64,000 nucleotides of DNA, taken from assembly GCA_039105265.1 (NCBI GenBank), contig JAPFFF010000041.1, positions 310,001-374,000 on the forward strand. Reading direction: 5' to 3'. This DNA is from Tritrichomonas musculus (lineage: Eukaryota; Parabasalia; Tritrichomonadida; Tritrichomonadidae). Below, in pieces: positions 39,003 to 49,600 of this stretch. The notes under the pieces are model-generated. The model did no database searches and had not been told where the DNA came from. It worked only from the letters and a program-made list of their open reading frames with translations. Numbering within the stretch: the first letter of the stretch is position 1; every line of letters begins with the position of its first letter. The position numbers and the translations under genes were made by a program.

Positions 39003-39931
39003 TCATAATACTATATCATATTTCATTCTCTTTATATCGATCAAGTTTACTATCTCAGCACGTTGTTCATCAACATCTGGTATCAACTTATTAATATAGA
39101 TGTTTCGATTATATTTCTCATCAATACACGGATTAACGATCATGTAATCTCTAAAGCACGCAAAGTGTTTAATATCTTCAGCTGTTGCACTTATTAAAGC
39201 TACTTTATCGAACTCTTTGGTTATTTCAATCAAACTTATATGTTGTAACAGCAAGTGAGCTTCATCTATTACAAGAAAGTAATCGAGTCGTTGTTCTCTT
39301 TCATAGTATTCTCCAATTAAGTCACCTAGGCTCTTAGAAACTTCATTATGTACAGCTGTATTGTAAGTTGTAATTATTATATTAACTTCATTATGTACAG
39401 CTTTGTGAAACTCTTTAAACGCATTATCATTAACACACAATTGAATAGACTTAACTTTCATATCAATCAGTTTGGTATAGAATTCTTCAGCGATATTTAC
39501 TGTTGGAACTAATACCATAAATATATCTGTTTTATGTGAAGATATCCATTTACGAATTGCAGTAGATTTACCAGAACCGATTGGTGCTTCACAGATGAAC
39601 TTCATCATTCTAATCTGTTTAGTAATCTTACGTAAATCATACTTATCACGGTCAATGTAATAACAAGGAGAATCATCAAAGTCGGCATAATCAAGAAAGT
39701 TACCATTCTCATCATAGCATTCTATAATATCATCAACTTGCGTGTAGAGAAGGAAAGACTGAAACCAAAATACTCTTGAACACTAAAGAGCTTACTAATG
39801 GAGAGACCAAGCATATTGATTGTTTTATGTTTGAGATGGGTGGACATAATTAAGAAACTTATGATGGATATTATTTGGTAGGTGTTGAGTGCAGATTGTT
39901 TAATTATGATGCGAATGCTGTTATGTTTCAT
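39003..39931 (-). pseudogene. Superfamily 2 DNA helicase remnant
   Basis: The core carries helicase motifs in order: Walker A in CEAPIGSGKSTAIRKW, motif Ia-like LVPTVNIAEEF, ITTYNTA, the DEAH box in FLVIDEAHLLLQHI, and motif III in ALISATAEDI. The spacing is that of SF2 helicases. Origin-binding or replicative SF2 helicases of large DNA viruses are the closest comparison that I can make. The C-terminal RecA domain is not recognisable in this window. The copy looks broken in several places. It is a fossil of the element's replication arm. Confidence 0.65.
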
Positions 39932-40117
39932 GAGCTCATTGCAAAAAAATCTCGAATTTATTTTGATATCTATTTACCACATTCATCTATACCTACTCGG
40001 TTAACATTTTCAAAATAAAAAAATTTTTTTTTCATGTTTAAGATATCCTTGCTCCGAAGACGTAGTTTGTTTTTAATTTATAAAATATATTTTACTAGGG
40101 AACAATACCATTTCCAA

Positions 40118-40233
40118 TGATTATTTTGATTATCAAAATAATTAAAAGTGAACTATTTGGGGATCATTGAATTTTGAGAGAAGAAAAAATTAAAAGTGAA
40201 CCATAGTTATAGCAGAAATCAGATGATGTGAAA
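40118..40233 (+). repeat. Left terminal inverted repeat with internal direct repeats
   Basis: Contains TTAAAAGTGAAC twice (about 40142 and 40190), followed by the block TAGCAGAAATCAGATGATGT at 40210. The paired short direct repeats within a long inverted repeat recall the IR/DR layout of some Tc1 relatives, where transposase binds two sites per end. Confidence 0.75.
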
Positions 40234-40288
40234 TTTTTTTTAAATAATCTTTTCACCTTTATGGTCAATTTAAATAAGATAAAATAAA

Positions 40289-41308
40289 ATGTCATTCAAA
40301 GACATTTATCGTCAAATTCCTATAGAACAAAGATATCAATACATCAAAGATGTAAATTCAAAATTTGATAACAATATATCTGCGACTGCCAAGTTTCTTG
40401 GCATTTCATATAACACAGTCAAAAAAGCCGTCAATACAAATGAAATTATTCAACGCAAATATACTGAAAAACTACAAAATCCGCATAAAATATATATTTA
40501 CTCGCAAACTATCAACAAACCATCGATAACTGCGCAAGAATTAAGAGATCTTCTTTATATTCTATTTGACCTTAAGGTGTCCGAATCTACTATAAACCGA
40601 TACAGAAAAAAGGCAAATTTACGTTATCGGCCCCCTTTAAGGTCAGTTTATATAACTGAAAATGCCAAAAATTTAAGAAAAAATTTTACAGATAAGCACT
40701 TAACTTTAAATATTAATTTTAATAATGTTGTTTTCAGTGATGAATCAGCATTCCAGTTGGGTGCCCACAAAAAGTGGGTCTGGGTCGATAAGTATAATAT
40801 CACCACTGGAATGCTGAGTCATGATAGGAAGTATTACCCCAAGATTATGATCTGGGGTGCAGTGGGGTATAACTTTAAGAGCAGCCTGGTCATCTTCGAA
40901 GGGCACGTTAACAGTGAAAAGTATATAAACGATATATTTTTTGGAACTGACTTGCTGGAAGCAGCTGATAATCACTGGGGAGTAGATGGCTCGGTCTTTC
41001 AGCAAGATAACGCGCCTTCTCATACCTCAAATGTGACAAAGGCTGTGTTATCAGAACTATCTGTGAAATTGCTGGAAGACTGGCCACCTTACTCCCCTGA
41101 CTTGAACATTATCGAAACAATTTGAGCAATTATGAAATCTCGAATTGAAAAGAAGAGCCCACAAACTTTAGATGATTTGAAAAAGATCATAATCGATGTA
41201 TGGGAAGCTTTAACTTTTGAAACGATAAATGGTCTCATTGACACAATGCATGAAAGGTTAATAAGCGTTAACGAGCATCCTGAAAGATCTTATTACCATT
41301 CGTACTAA
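40289..41308 (+). pseudogene. Tc1/mariner transposase, interrupted by one stop codon
   Basis: N-terminal helix-turn-helix (FDNNISATAKFLGISYNTVK) followed by a second DNA-binding region, then a DDE catalytic core: first Asp in VVFSDESAFQLG, second in VFQQDNAPSHTS, Glu in YSPDLNIIETI. I count 35 residues between second Asp and Glu, so DD35E rather than the common DD34. The 278-residue frame ends at a TGA (41123-41125) where relatives have tryptophan after IETI; the same frame then continues 60 codons to a TAA at 41306 (AIMKSRIEKKSPQTLDDLKK). That single nonsense codon is the only obvious lesion, so the copy is young but probably inactive, unless TGA is read through. Confidence 0.9.
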
Positions 41309-41461
41309 TTCAACTTTTTCAATTAAATAAACGATTTTTTATTGAATTTCCACTTTTTAATAGCAATCACATGAAGTGAAAAATAACTGCTTTTTTAATT
41401 GAAAATATTTGTGAAAATTAATATAAAAAGTTTAAAAAAAAAACGATAATAATTTAATTTT

Positions 41462-41546
41462 TTTCACATCATCTGATTTCTGCTATATTATGATTTTAAT
41501 TTTTCTTTTTTCAAAATTCAATAGGGGAAAATAATCAAAATAATCA
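41462..41546 (-). repeat. Right terminal inverted repeat
   Basis: Inverse of the left repeat. It shows TTTCACATCATCTGATTTC at 41462 and closes with ATAATCAAAATAATCA at 41531-41546. It is shorter than the left repeat because one spacer of about 30 bases is absent. Confidence 0.75.
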
Positions 41547-42532
41547 ATATAATTTCATTGAATTTTTTTTTCTTAGATTATTCTCAATAATTTCAAGTAA
41601 GAATTCATAATTATAGCGAAATATTTATGATAATTAATATATATTTTTTTTATTATAGTTATGTTTGTTTTGAGGAAAATGTTAGTTTTGAAGGAAAATC
41701 TGACAAAAAGACGTTAAAGAAAAAATCTATTTTATTTGCTTTTTTTCCAGCAACAAATGAATAATTTGATTTTTTAAGTAATAGCAAATTATCAACAAAC
41801 TAACATGAATTAAAATAACCGATGAAATGAACGTTTATAAATTCATACAAAAAGATATCAGATTTGATGATCAAAAATAAAAGTCAATTAAAACAATTAA
41901 TTTTATGATTTGCGTGTTTAAAACAGATTAATTTAACAATATTCGGTATTTTTAGCCTATTCTAAATCGCTGGCGATGAGATAGTTTGAATAAATAGTTT
42001 TTTTTTTTATTATCATTTTTATTTTGATAATATTTACTTAAATATCAATTGTTTCTTTATTCAATTAACTAAAATTTAATCATATAGTAATTACATATTT
42101 AAACATACCACCACTTTCCAATTGACAATATTTTGCTTCCAGAAAACTTAAATTTGGAAATTGTTTTAATTCGTATGTTTCGTCTATCCAGCTATCAATA
42201 ACAAGATAAAAAAAATAAGATTTATAATGAATATGAGGTATTGTTTTGTGTTATGAAGAAAATTTTGATTATGAAAGAAGTGATGTGTTTTAACAGCTCA
42301 TTTCTTTAGTAGTTATATATTTGCCACGATTTTTGCACTTCGTTCAAAAACCGCGTCAAATATTTCCCATCCGCGACCCCAGCCCCGCTATGTCAGGTAT
42401 GATCCCCCACTCCCATTAATGATCTTCCACTGGGCTGCTCTCAGGATTCCTCTCAACGCTCTGCTAGGAAGGAGGCCCCGTATCGTTAACATCAAAAAAG
42501 ATATAGAAAAAGTTGTTAATTGTGTGGTTTAC
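41547..42532. other. Non-coding region with a GC-rich patch
   Basis: Mostly AT-rich with no gene. From about 42335 to 42490 the composition changes abruptly: GCGACCCCAGCCCCGC, CCCCCACTCCCATT and GGAAGGAGGCCCCG stand out. The minus strand of this patch contains broken protein-like stretches (LPSRALRGILRAAQWKIIN; WEIFDAVFERSAKIV) but no usable frame. It may be a fragment of a different repeat family or of an old gene. I cannot name it. Confidence 0.45.
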
Positions 42533-43015
42533 TTAAAGGCAATCGTTTGCATGGCATTCAATTGGATAGTATATCCATCTTGTGTAAAATCCTATTCTAT
42601 TAAATAAATGCTCTGCATATGAATCTAGAAATTGGTACATTCCTCTTTGAGGGTCCAATAGGGTCCAATCAATTGTGGTATTTGGGAAAAATTGAAAGAA
42701 TCTGGTAGAAATGCTCGTAAAAAGATTTTCATCGAAATTGAATTTACATTTGACTATATCAAGGGTTGTTTCAAACATTTTTTGTCGAATTTCTATGCAT
42801 TTGTGAAGTTCACGATAATAATTTCTGGTAAATTCTTGCTTTGGGCCAATATTGAATGGTGAATCTTGTGCAGTAACAATTTTACATAAGCTCTGGTACA
42901 TATAGTCATCTTCATTTAAATCTAAATCTTCTGGGTGTTTATCGATAAGATCTGATAGGTTCTCTATTGGGTAGTTCTCTGTAGGCTCTACGTTGGACTC
43001 GGAGATGGCGAACAT
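42533..43015 (-). CDS. Unknown element-flanking protein, divergent from the structural arm
   Basis: 160 residues from MFAISESNVEP. A longer version starts at 43054 and would give a signal-peptide-like leader (MIFRAHLITSFLLMF), but those bases contain the motif TCATCACATCA placed nine bases before this ATG, exactly as before the plus-strand neighbour at 43,181. I therefore prefer the inner ATG and regard the signal peptide as an artefact. The protein is acidic at its start and aromatic later (FFQFFPNTTIDWTLLDPQRG), with five cysteines. No family recognised. It could be an early gene of the element or a host remnant. Confidence 0.5.
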   Translation of the reverse strand: MFAISESNVEPTENYPIENLSDLIDKHPEDLDLNEDDYMYQSLCKIVTAQDSPFNIGPKQEFTRNYYRELHKCIEIRQKMFETTLDIVKCKFNFDENLFTSISTRFFQFFPNTTIDWTLLDPQRGMYQFLDSYAEHLFNRIGFYTRWIYYPIECHANDCL

Positions 43016-43180
43016 AAGTAAAAATGATGTGATGAGGTGAGCACGAAAAATCATATTTTTTATTTGGGTCCCTCATGGGGTGCCCTAGGTGTTGTAGGGG
43101 TGCCCTCTAAGTTTTTGGGGTGGAGACCGTTTACCAAAAATCTAATTTTTTCTCGTTAGGTCATCACATCACTTTTTTTC
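43016..43180. promoter_or_regulatory. Bidirectional promoter with mirrored TCATCACATCA-N9-ATG motifs
   Basis: On the plus strand TCATCACATCA (43161-43171) is followed by nine bases and the ATG at 43181. On the minus strand the identical 11-mer (43035 to 43025) is followed by nine bases and the ATG at 43015. Both are preceded by a TTTTTCTCG- or TTTTTCGTG-like stretch. The centre is unusually G-rich with GGGGTGCCCT twice (43077, 43097). Identical motif and spacing on both strands strongly suggests a duplicated core promoter. Confidence 0.65.
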
Positions 43181-43591
43181 ATGTACAGCAGGAAGCAAGA
43201 TAAGCAAAGTCTTAAGGTTTTCAGAAAGACAGTACGCAACTTTATTTATGATACAACAAGGTTATTGGAATTAGCTGATTCATTAAACGACGACATGAAA
43301 ACAATTGAAAGACTGGAATCAGAAAATCGAAGGCTCACCGAAGAAAACGGCTATATAAATGATGAAATTGATAAAAATCCAAAGTCCGATCCGATATGGG
43401 AAATGATGGTTGAAAATGAGCTAAAAATTGATGAAAATCGAGATAAATTGGACGATTTGAAAAAAGAAGAAGAAAAAAAGAAAGTCCAATTGGAATCAAA
43501 AGCACAAGTATTGAATCAATTTGTCGATGGGTTACGAGATTGCTTCGTTGACCCACTAAATTTGAAGGAACCAGAAGATTCAAATGAATAA
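43181..43591 (+). CDS. Coiled-coil element protein, 136 residues
   Basis: Starts at an ATG nine bases after the TCATCACATCA motif. The N-terminal 30 residues are basic (YSRKQDKQSLKVFRKTVRNF), followed by long heptad-bearing helices (LNDDMKTIERLESENRRLTE; DENRDKLDDLKKEEEKKKVQ) and a short end (FVDPLNLKEPEDSNE). No domain beyond the coiled coil is recognised. It is the first plus-strand gene of the arm, 49 bases before the giant gene and in the same direction. Possibly structural or regulatory; no function is claimed. Confidence 0.62.
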   Translation: MYSRKQDKQSLKVFRKTVRNFIYDTTRLLELADSLNDDMKTIERLESENRRLTEENGYINDEIDKNPKSDPIWEMMVENELKIDENRDKLDDLKKEEEKKKVQLESKAQVLNQFVDGLRDCFVDPLNLKEPEDSNE

Positions 43592-43640
43592 ACCATTTAA
43601 TTTTCACTATTTGTTGTTTTATGTTTATTTTTATTGAAAA

Positions 43641-46600
43641 ATGACTGAAAATCAACAACCTGAACAAAATCAACAACCTGAACAATTAACAGATGAACAA
43701 CTCCTTGCAAAATATCAAGAAGCAAAACAAGATTTATTAAATAATAAGGGTGGTGTTATAAGTAAATATGGTGGATATATATTTCCTGATGAAGATAGTA
43801 GACAAGAATTTGATTGGTTGTATGATGCATGTTGTAAAGTATCGAATGAACCACCAAAATTAAATACAGTAATTAATTATTATCAAAAACATCCAAAGGA
43901 AATAGAGAATGAATGGATTGATTTGATTGAATACACTCGAGTAGTTTTAGATTTTACGATTAACAGTGAAGTCAGAAATATTTATTGCCCTGGATTCGGT
44001 ATTGCAGAAATTGATAAAGAATTTCAAATATGTAAAACCAATAATAAATCTCTACTGGATAGTTTGGAAAATTTTCGAAAATATAGATTGGACAGACTTT
44101 TTAAAGTATTTGGAATAGATGATGAGGAAATAAAAGAATGGAAAAGTAATTATCAAAGTGGGGGAGAATATCTTGGGTGGACAGAATTGGAAGCTGCTTT
44201 TTGGTGGAGTGTTTGTCAACGCATTTATCGATTTAATGGAAAATATGAAATTGATTATCTTGTTAAAATTTTAGAGATTAGAGATCCACTCGCAGATATT
44301 GTTTCATTTCGCGGAATCAGTTATCATCAAGAAATGGTCAAATTTTATTTAACAATGAAGGATGATATTCTGAATATTAATTTCAACATTTTGACTGGTT
44401 TAATTCAAAATCAAGATTTGAATACAATGGTTAATTACTTCAGATCAAAAATAACTCGAACAAGTCCGGCAGGAAATCAAATTATTTGTCCAAAAGAATT
44501 GTTTGACATAAGAGTATGGGATTATTATCAAGATGCAGCAAATAATACCATAAAAGACGTATTTTCAAAATTGAAGTTGTTAGAAGAAAAATTTATTGAG
44601 TTGGAAGCACTTGGATGGAAAAATACATATATTGTTTACACATGGACCTTTTATAAATTGAGAGAGCAAAACATTCGTTATCTCGAACCTGATAATGCAA
44701 TTAATACATTTATTGATCTTACAAATATCTTACCCACACTCGGAACAGATGATTGTTTAAAATTATTATATGTTCCAGGAATCGAAACAACATATAATGC
44801 AATCGCTAAGCTGACTGATACACAAATAACTGCATTTAGAATCGACACTCAAAAATCTAAAAATTATCAAAGAATTTTAGAAGCTCAGAGAATAAAGAAA
44901 AGAGCAATTTATGATTTAATTAGAGAGATTTATGCTGTAAAAAATCCAAACGTACAAGGTCAATTAACAGTAGACCAAGTAGATCAAATTTATTATACAA
45001 AATTCAACGAAAGATATAAAAATAATCAAGATCCATCTCAAATAAATGAACATATTCTAGATGAATTACAAAATGAATATAAAGAAATATCTCCTGAAAA
45101 AGCAAAATTGAAAATCGAAGAATTCCAAAAACAGAGGTTATGGTCAAATGAAGAACTTTGGAGATTTTGTGTTATGTTTAACTATGCAAAAGGCATTGAG
45201 ACAAGTGGAGATGCTGATATATTATGTGATTCGTTAAGTCAAGAATATGATTTGAATTATTATGCTGCTAAGGAATTTTTACAAGATACATTGGATCAAT
45301 CAAATCCGATAGAAAAGGAAAAATATATCGAAGCAGAAATCGTAGCAATGCATGTTAATCTAATATTTATAAAAGAAAAGGATGGTTATTCTAGACAAAA
45401 ATTTTGGTTCGGCTTTTATAATAATATCCCACAATTACAAGAAACAAAAGAACATGAAGTAAATGAAGCAATTCAAGGATTAGGTCCGCAAAATTTGACA
45501 GATGAGCAACAATTTACACAAAAACATAATTTGACAATGAAGTGGTATCGAAAAGAATATCAGAGAAAAAAGGATGAATTCAAGAAATTTTTAACAGATC
45601 ATCCAGGACAACAATTTGAAACATTCGCAATTTTCCATGATCAATATCAAGAAGAAATGATGAAAAGAGAAAAAAAGCAAAATGAAGAAGATGAGGCATT
45701 TGCAAAAGAAATCCAAGATTCAATTGAAATTCCAGAAAGAAAATTAGAGGCTATCGTTCAAGAATCAAATATGGAAATAGAGAATCCAGAAAGGGTTAAA
45801 GAAATAAAAAAACAATCTTTGCTTTTAGAAAAGGATGAATTATTAGAAGAATATAAGCAAAAGTGTTTATCCTTTTTTGAGGAGAACTCATATGGTTTAC
45901 CATGGATTCAAATATCGAATTGGGCAAATTTAGATAACGAAATATCAGGAATTCAAAAGTTAATAGCAGAGGAGACAATACAGACGATTGACGAATTACA
46001 AGCATGTATGAGTGAACATTCACGAAATATGATTGATAATTGGATAAAAGTGATTGGAAAATTTTATTTAAAATTTGAGAATAACATTCAAACTACAAAT
46101 GAAACATTGGACGCAGAATTGGGAAAACTAACAATTGTTAAACAAGCAGATAATCATTATGCGAAAGATGACTTAGAAAAAATATTAACTTTATTGAATA
46201 GATCATTTCAAGATATTCGTTTAATCGTTAATGAAGAATTTGATTCATTATATCGTATGACAGGAAATACAACAAATTTAGATGCAGAATCATATTATCA
46301 GAAAAAAATAATTCAAAAATTAAATAATGATTTTATAACAAGAGGTGAAGTACCAACGAAAATAGAGGTTATTGAACAATTACAAAAAGGATCAGGATCA
46401 AAAATAGAAGAAGTAGAATTTCCACGATATCTTGGATTATATCAAAGTGCTGTGAACGAAATATTAAAGCCGTTTAATTTAAGTAAGAACAAGTTAACTG
46501 AATTTTATTCATTATTTGTTAAAGATGGATCTTGTCAAGCTTTGTTCAAAGAAGATAGAGAAAAACAATGGGAGAACAAATTAAATGAAACCTCAGAAAT

Positions 46601-49600
46601 TGTTAAAAATTATCGAGATCGTTATGAACAATCGTTATCAAATCGAAAGAATATGATAAAGGATCTAATTCAAATAGAACAAGAAACAAGTAAATATCGT
46701 CCAAATTCAAATTATAATCAAGCAGTAAGAAAAAGTGAATTGGAAGCTCTTTATATAAACGGTGATCAAATTACAAAAGATTTGGACGAGGATTTATCTC
46801 ATAGATTGAATTTCGCAATTCAAGAGAATGATATCGAACAGAAAGAAAATAAGAAAAAGAAGGTGTTGTCAATGTTAAATAGTCATGGATTACAAGTTGA
46901 TGACGATACTCTGGAAAGATATACGGCAATGTATAATGATAAAGAAGGAAAACGAGCCGTGGAACAAGATATTACAAATGCAAAGACTACATTAACAAAT
47001 AAATTAAAATCAGATGTACAATCAAAAATAACAGAAAATCTTATCAAAATTAATCAAATCGCTGAAAAAGTTCCAGGGGTTAGCTCAGTTGATGAAAATA
47101 CAATCTTACAAAATGTTACAAATAAAATTTTATCAAATCCTAATCAAATAAATACAATTATTGATGAGGAAGAAGAGAAATGGAAAGAAAAGTTGGAACA
47201 AGCATTAAAACAAGAAAATGATTATATGTCAGCAAAAATCGTCGAGATATTAAGACAATCAAAGAGAAAATTTGACCAAAATGATGTTATACAAATAAGA
47301 TCTCAATTTATTAAACAAAATGATATTCCGACTAAAGAAGCACAATTTGAAGAATGGCAAAGATCATGGATTGCTTCAAAACAAGATATTGATAAGAAAA
47401 TGGGAGAAATAATAACAATAATAGCACAAAGAGCAAATCTAGAAGGTCAACCATTTGATCAACAGAAAGAAGAGAATGAAATATTTATAAAGGATATTGA
47501 ATCAGAAACCGAACAAAGTAAAGCCTTAGAAAAATTACAAAATCGGCTCAATAATGAAAAATCTCTATTGAAATCTGTTCAAGATAAAAAGAAACTTGAG
47601 AATTTAAAAGTTCAAGTACAACATGCTTATGGAAGTGAATTTACTGATAACTTTTGGAATGGAATATTGGTCGATCAGAAAATTGAAAATAAAGAAGAGT
47701 ATATCAAAGAATTAATTAAAAATAAGAATACAGAAAAAGGAAAAGAAGATGAGAATTTGAAAAATGCTATTAACGAAAGTTTTACAACTCTATTTCCTGA
47801 TTGGGATATCAATCAGTATCGTTTTGATCATTTAGTTCAATACTTAGTTTTGTATACACCAAATGTAGAAACAAAAGCTGATTTATTAAAATATATGAAT
47901 GATCATAAGGAAGATTTCTTCAGGGGAGGAATTGTAATGAAACGTTGGAATAAATATTCATATAACAATAAAAAAATAGGGTTTCAATCATTAATTGACT
48001 ATCGTTATAATTTAGACGAAATCTTTAATATGTTAAAGAGATACCAAGCTGAAATTCAAATTTTCGAATATTCACCTATTAAAATTATTGAATTGAAAAA
48101 TGTTTCACCTCCGTTAAAATCAGATGGTCAACCAGATTATAATCAAATTATAACTAATTACCAAAATATCGTTCAACAATACCAAAATTTAGAAAGACAA
48201 AAGAAAAATGATCAGGCCTTTTATCAAGAATTCAACGAACGAACAAAAAAGATTCATGACAAAGAACAAAAAGATGACTTATTCAAAGAAGTTGTTGGCC
48301 ATTGTAATAATTCAGGAGATATTCAACAATACTTGAATGCACGAACTTATTACATTTCTATGGGTCATGATATGGATAAGTATTTTGATAGATTAGAATT
48401 TGAAAAAGTTTATAAAAGTTATGAAGGAAAAGAAAATATGAATTTAAAAATGGACGTAATCATTGGAAATACAAAAGCAGAAGATATTCCTCAAATCAAT
48501 ATGCTCGAACAAGAATTACATAATCTTTATCCAACTCGATTTACTGACAAGAGATTTCGTGATGTAAAAATGACTTATTTCCCTCAGAATGGTTCTGCAT
48601 ATAAATTTTATTTAGAGTCTGAATTAGCTTATGACAAATATAAAAAATATCATGAAAAACAAAGTCATTTTCCAACATTTATGGATTATTTTCAAAATCA
48701 GACAAATGGTGATTTATCAACTCATGGACAGTATTTTCAAGATGAGGTTGCAGATATCGAAGAAACAGAACGTGTTTTATCTTTGAATGATAACATAAAT
48801 AACAAAATAAGAGAATTGAATGAATTTTTACCGAATGATGATCAATATTCAATAAAAAGAATAGCAGCTGCTTGGAGAAATAAAAATGTTGTTCAAGTTG
48901 GTGAATCTTTACAAAATATGATTAATAATCAAATCAATGGAAGAGATACGAATGCTAATTTGGATCAAGCTTTAATGATTTGGAAACAACATTTTCCTGA
49001 GGATCTCAAAAGTCCATCTGATTGGAGAATGGAATGGGAAGGAAATTATAATGCTATCAATGCGATAAATAAATTAGGTGCGTTGTATGAATTTTATTAT
49101 AAAACTCATCCTTGGGAAGGTGTTAATTTAAAGAAATTTGTAAGAGAGAAAGCGAAGGATTCAATCACAGAAGCTCAAAAAATACTTCAAGATTATTATG
49201 ATAAAAATTATCACAATTATTCTGTCACTTGGGATCAAAGTAGTGTGTTTCATGATTATCTTGAAAAATATTCAAAAGCATTTGGACGAAATTATGTTGA
49301 AGCTTGGGGACATTTGTATGGAAAATTCAATGGAGATTTGAATGAATGTATTGATTTCTTTGAGAGTTATGAAAAAGTGAAGAAAATAAATGAGAAATTT
49401 CCGAAAAAAGGTAATAAATTATATAACGACGTCATTCAATACTTTAATGAATACATGAAAATGACAGATCCAACAGTCAAATCTGCTTATCGAAAGAATT
49501 GGCAAGAGAAATATGATTCCTATAAGAAAACTTCAAAAACTTGGTCAACTGATAGTAACTATAAGAAAGCAAGAGAATTGTTAGCGAAAATAAAACCACA

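Larger units (their letters stand above)
40118..41546 (+). mobile_element. Tc1/mariner-type DNA transposon, about 1.43 kb
   Basis: Bounded by long imperfect terminal inverted repeats (40118-40233 and 41462-41546) and carrying one transposase frame on the plus strand. Both ends start TGATTATTTTGATTA and share the internal block TAGCAGAAATCAGATGATGT. No unambiguous TA target duplication can be set because both flanks are AT-rich. It lies beside the left-arm helicase remnant. Mariner-like elements are abundant in trichomonads. Confidence 0.87.

Noticed and set aside
38583-39099. Plus-strand frames across the left arm (serine/leucine- and phenylalanine-rich)
   Set aside because: Antisense to the acidic repeats and to the helicase remnant; no gene-like features.
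42419-42607. 62-codon plus-strand frame in the GC-rich patch
   Set aside because: Too short, no leader motif, and no recognisable protein; probably chance within foreign-looking DNA.
42533-43054. Signal peptide on the 173-residue version of the minus-strand protein
   Set aside because: The leader bases coincide with a promoter-like motif that recurs with identical spacing on the other strand; the inner ATG is the better start.
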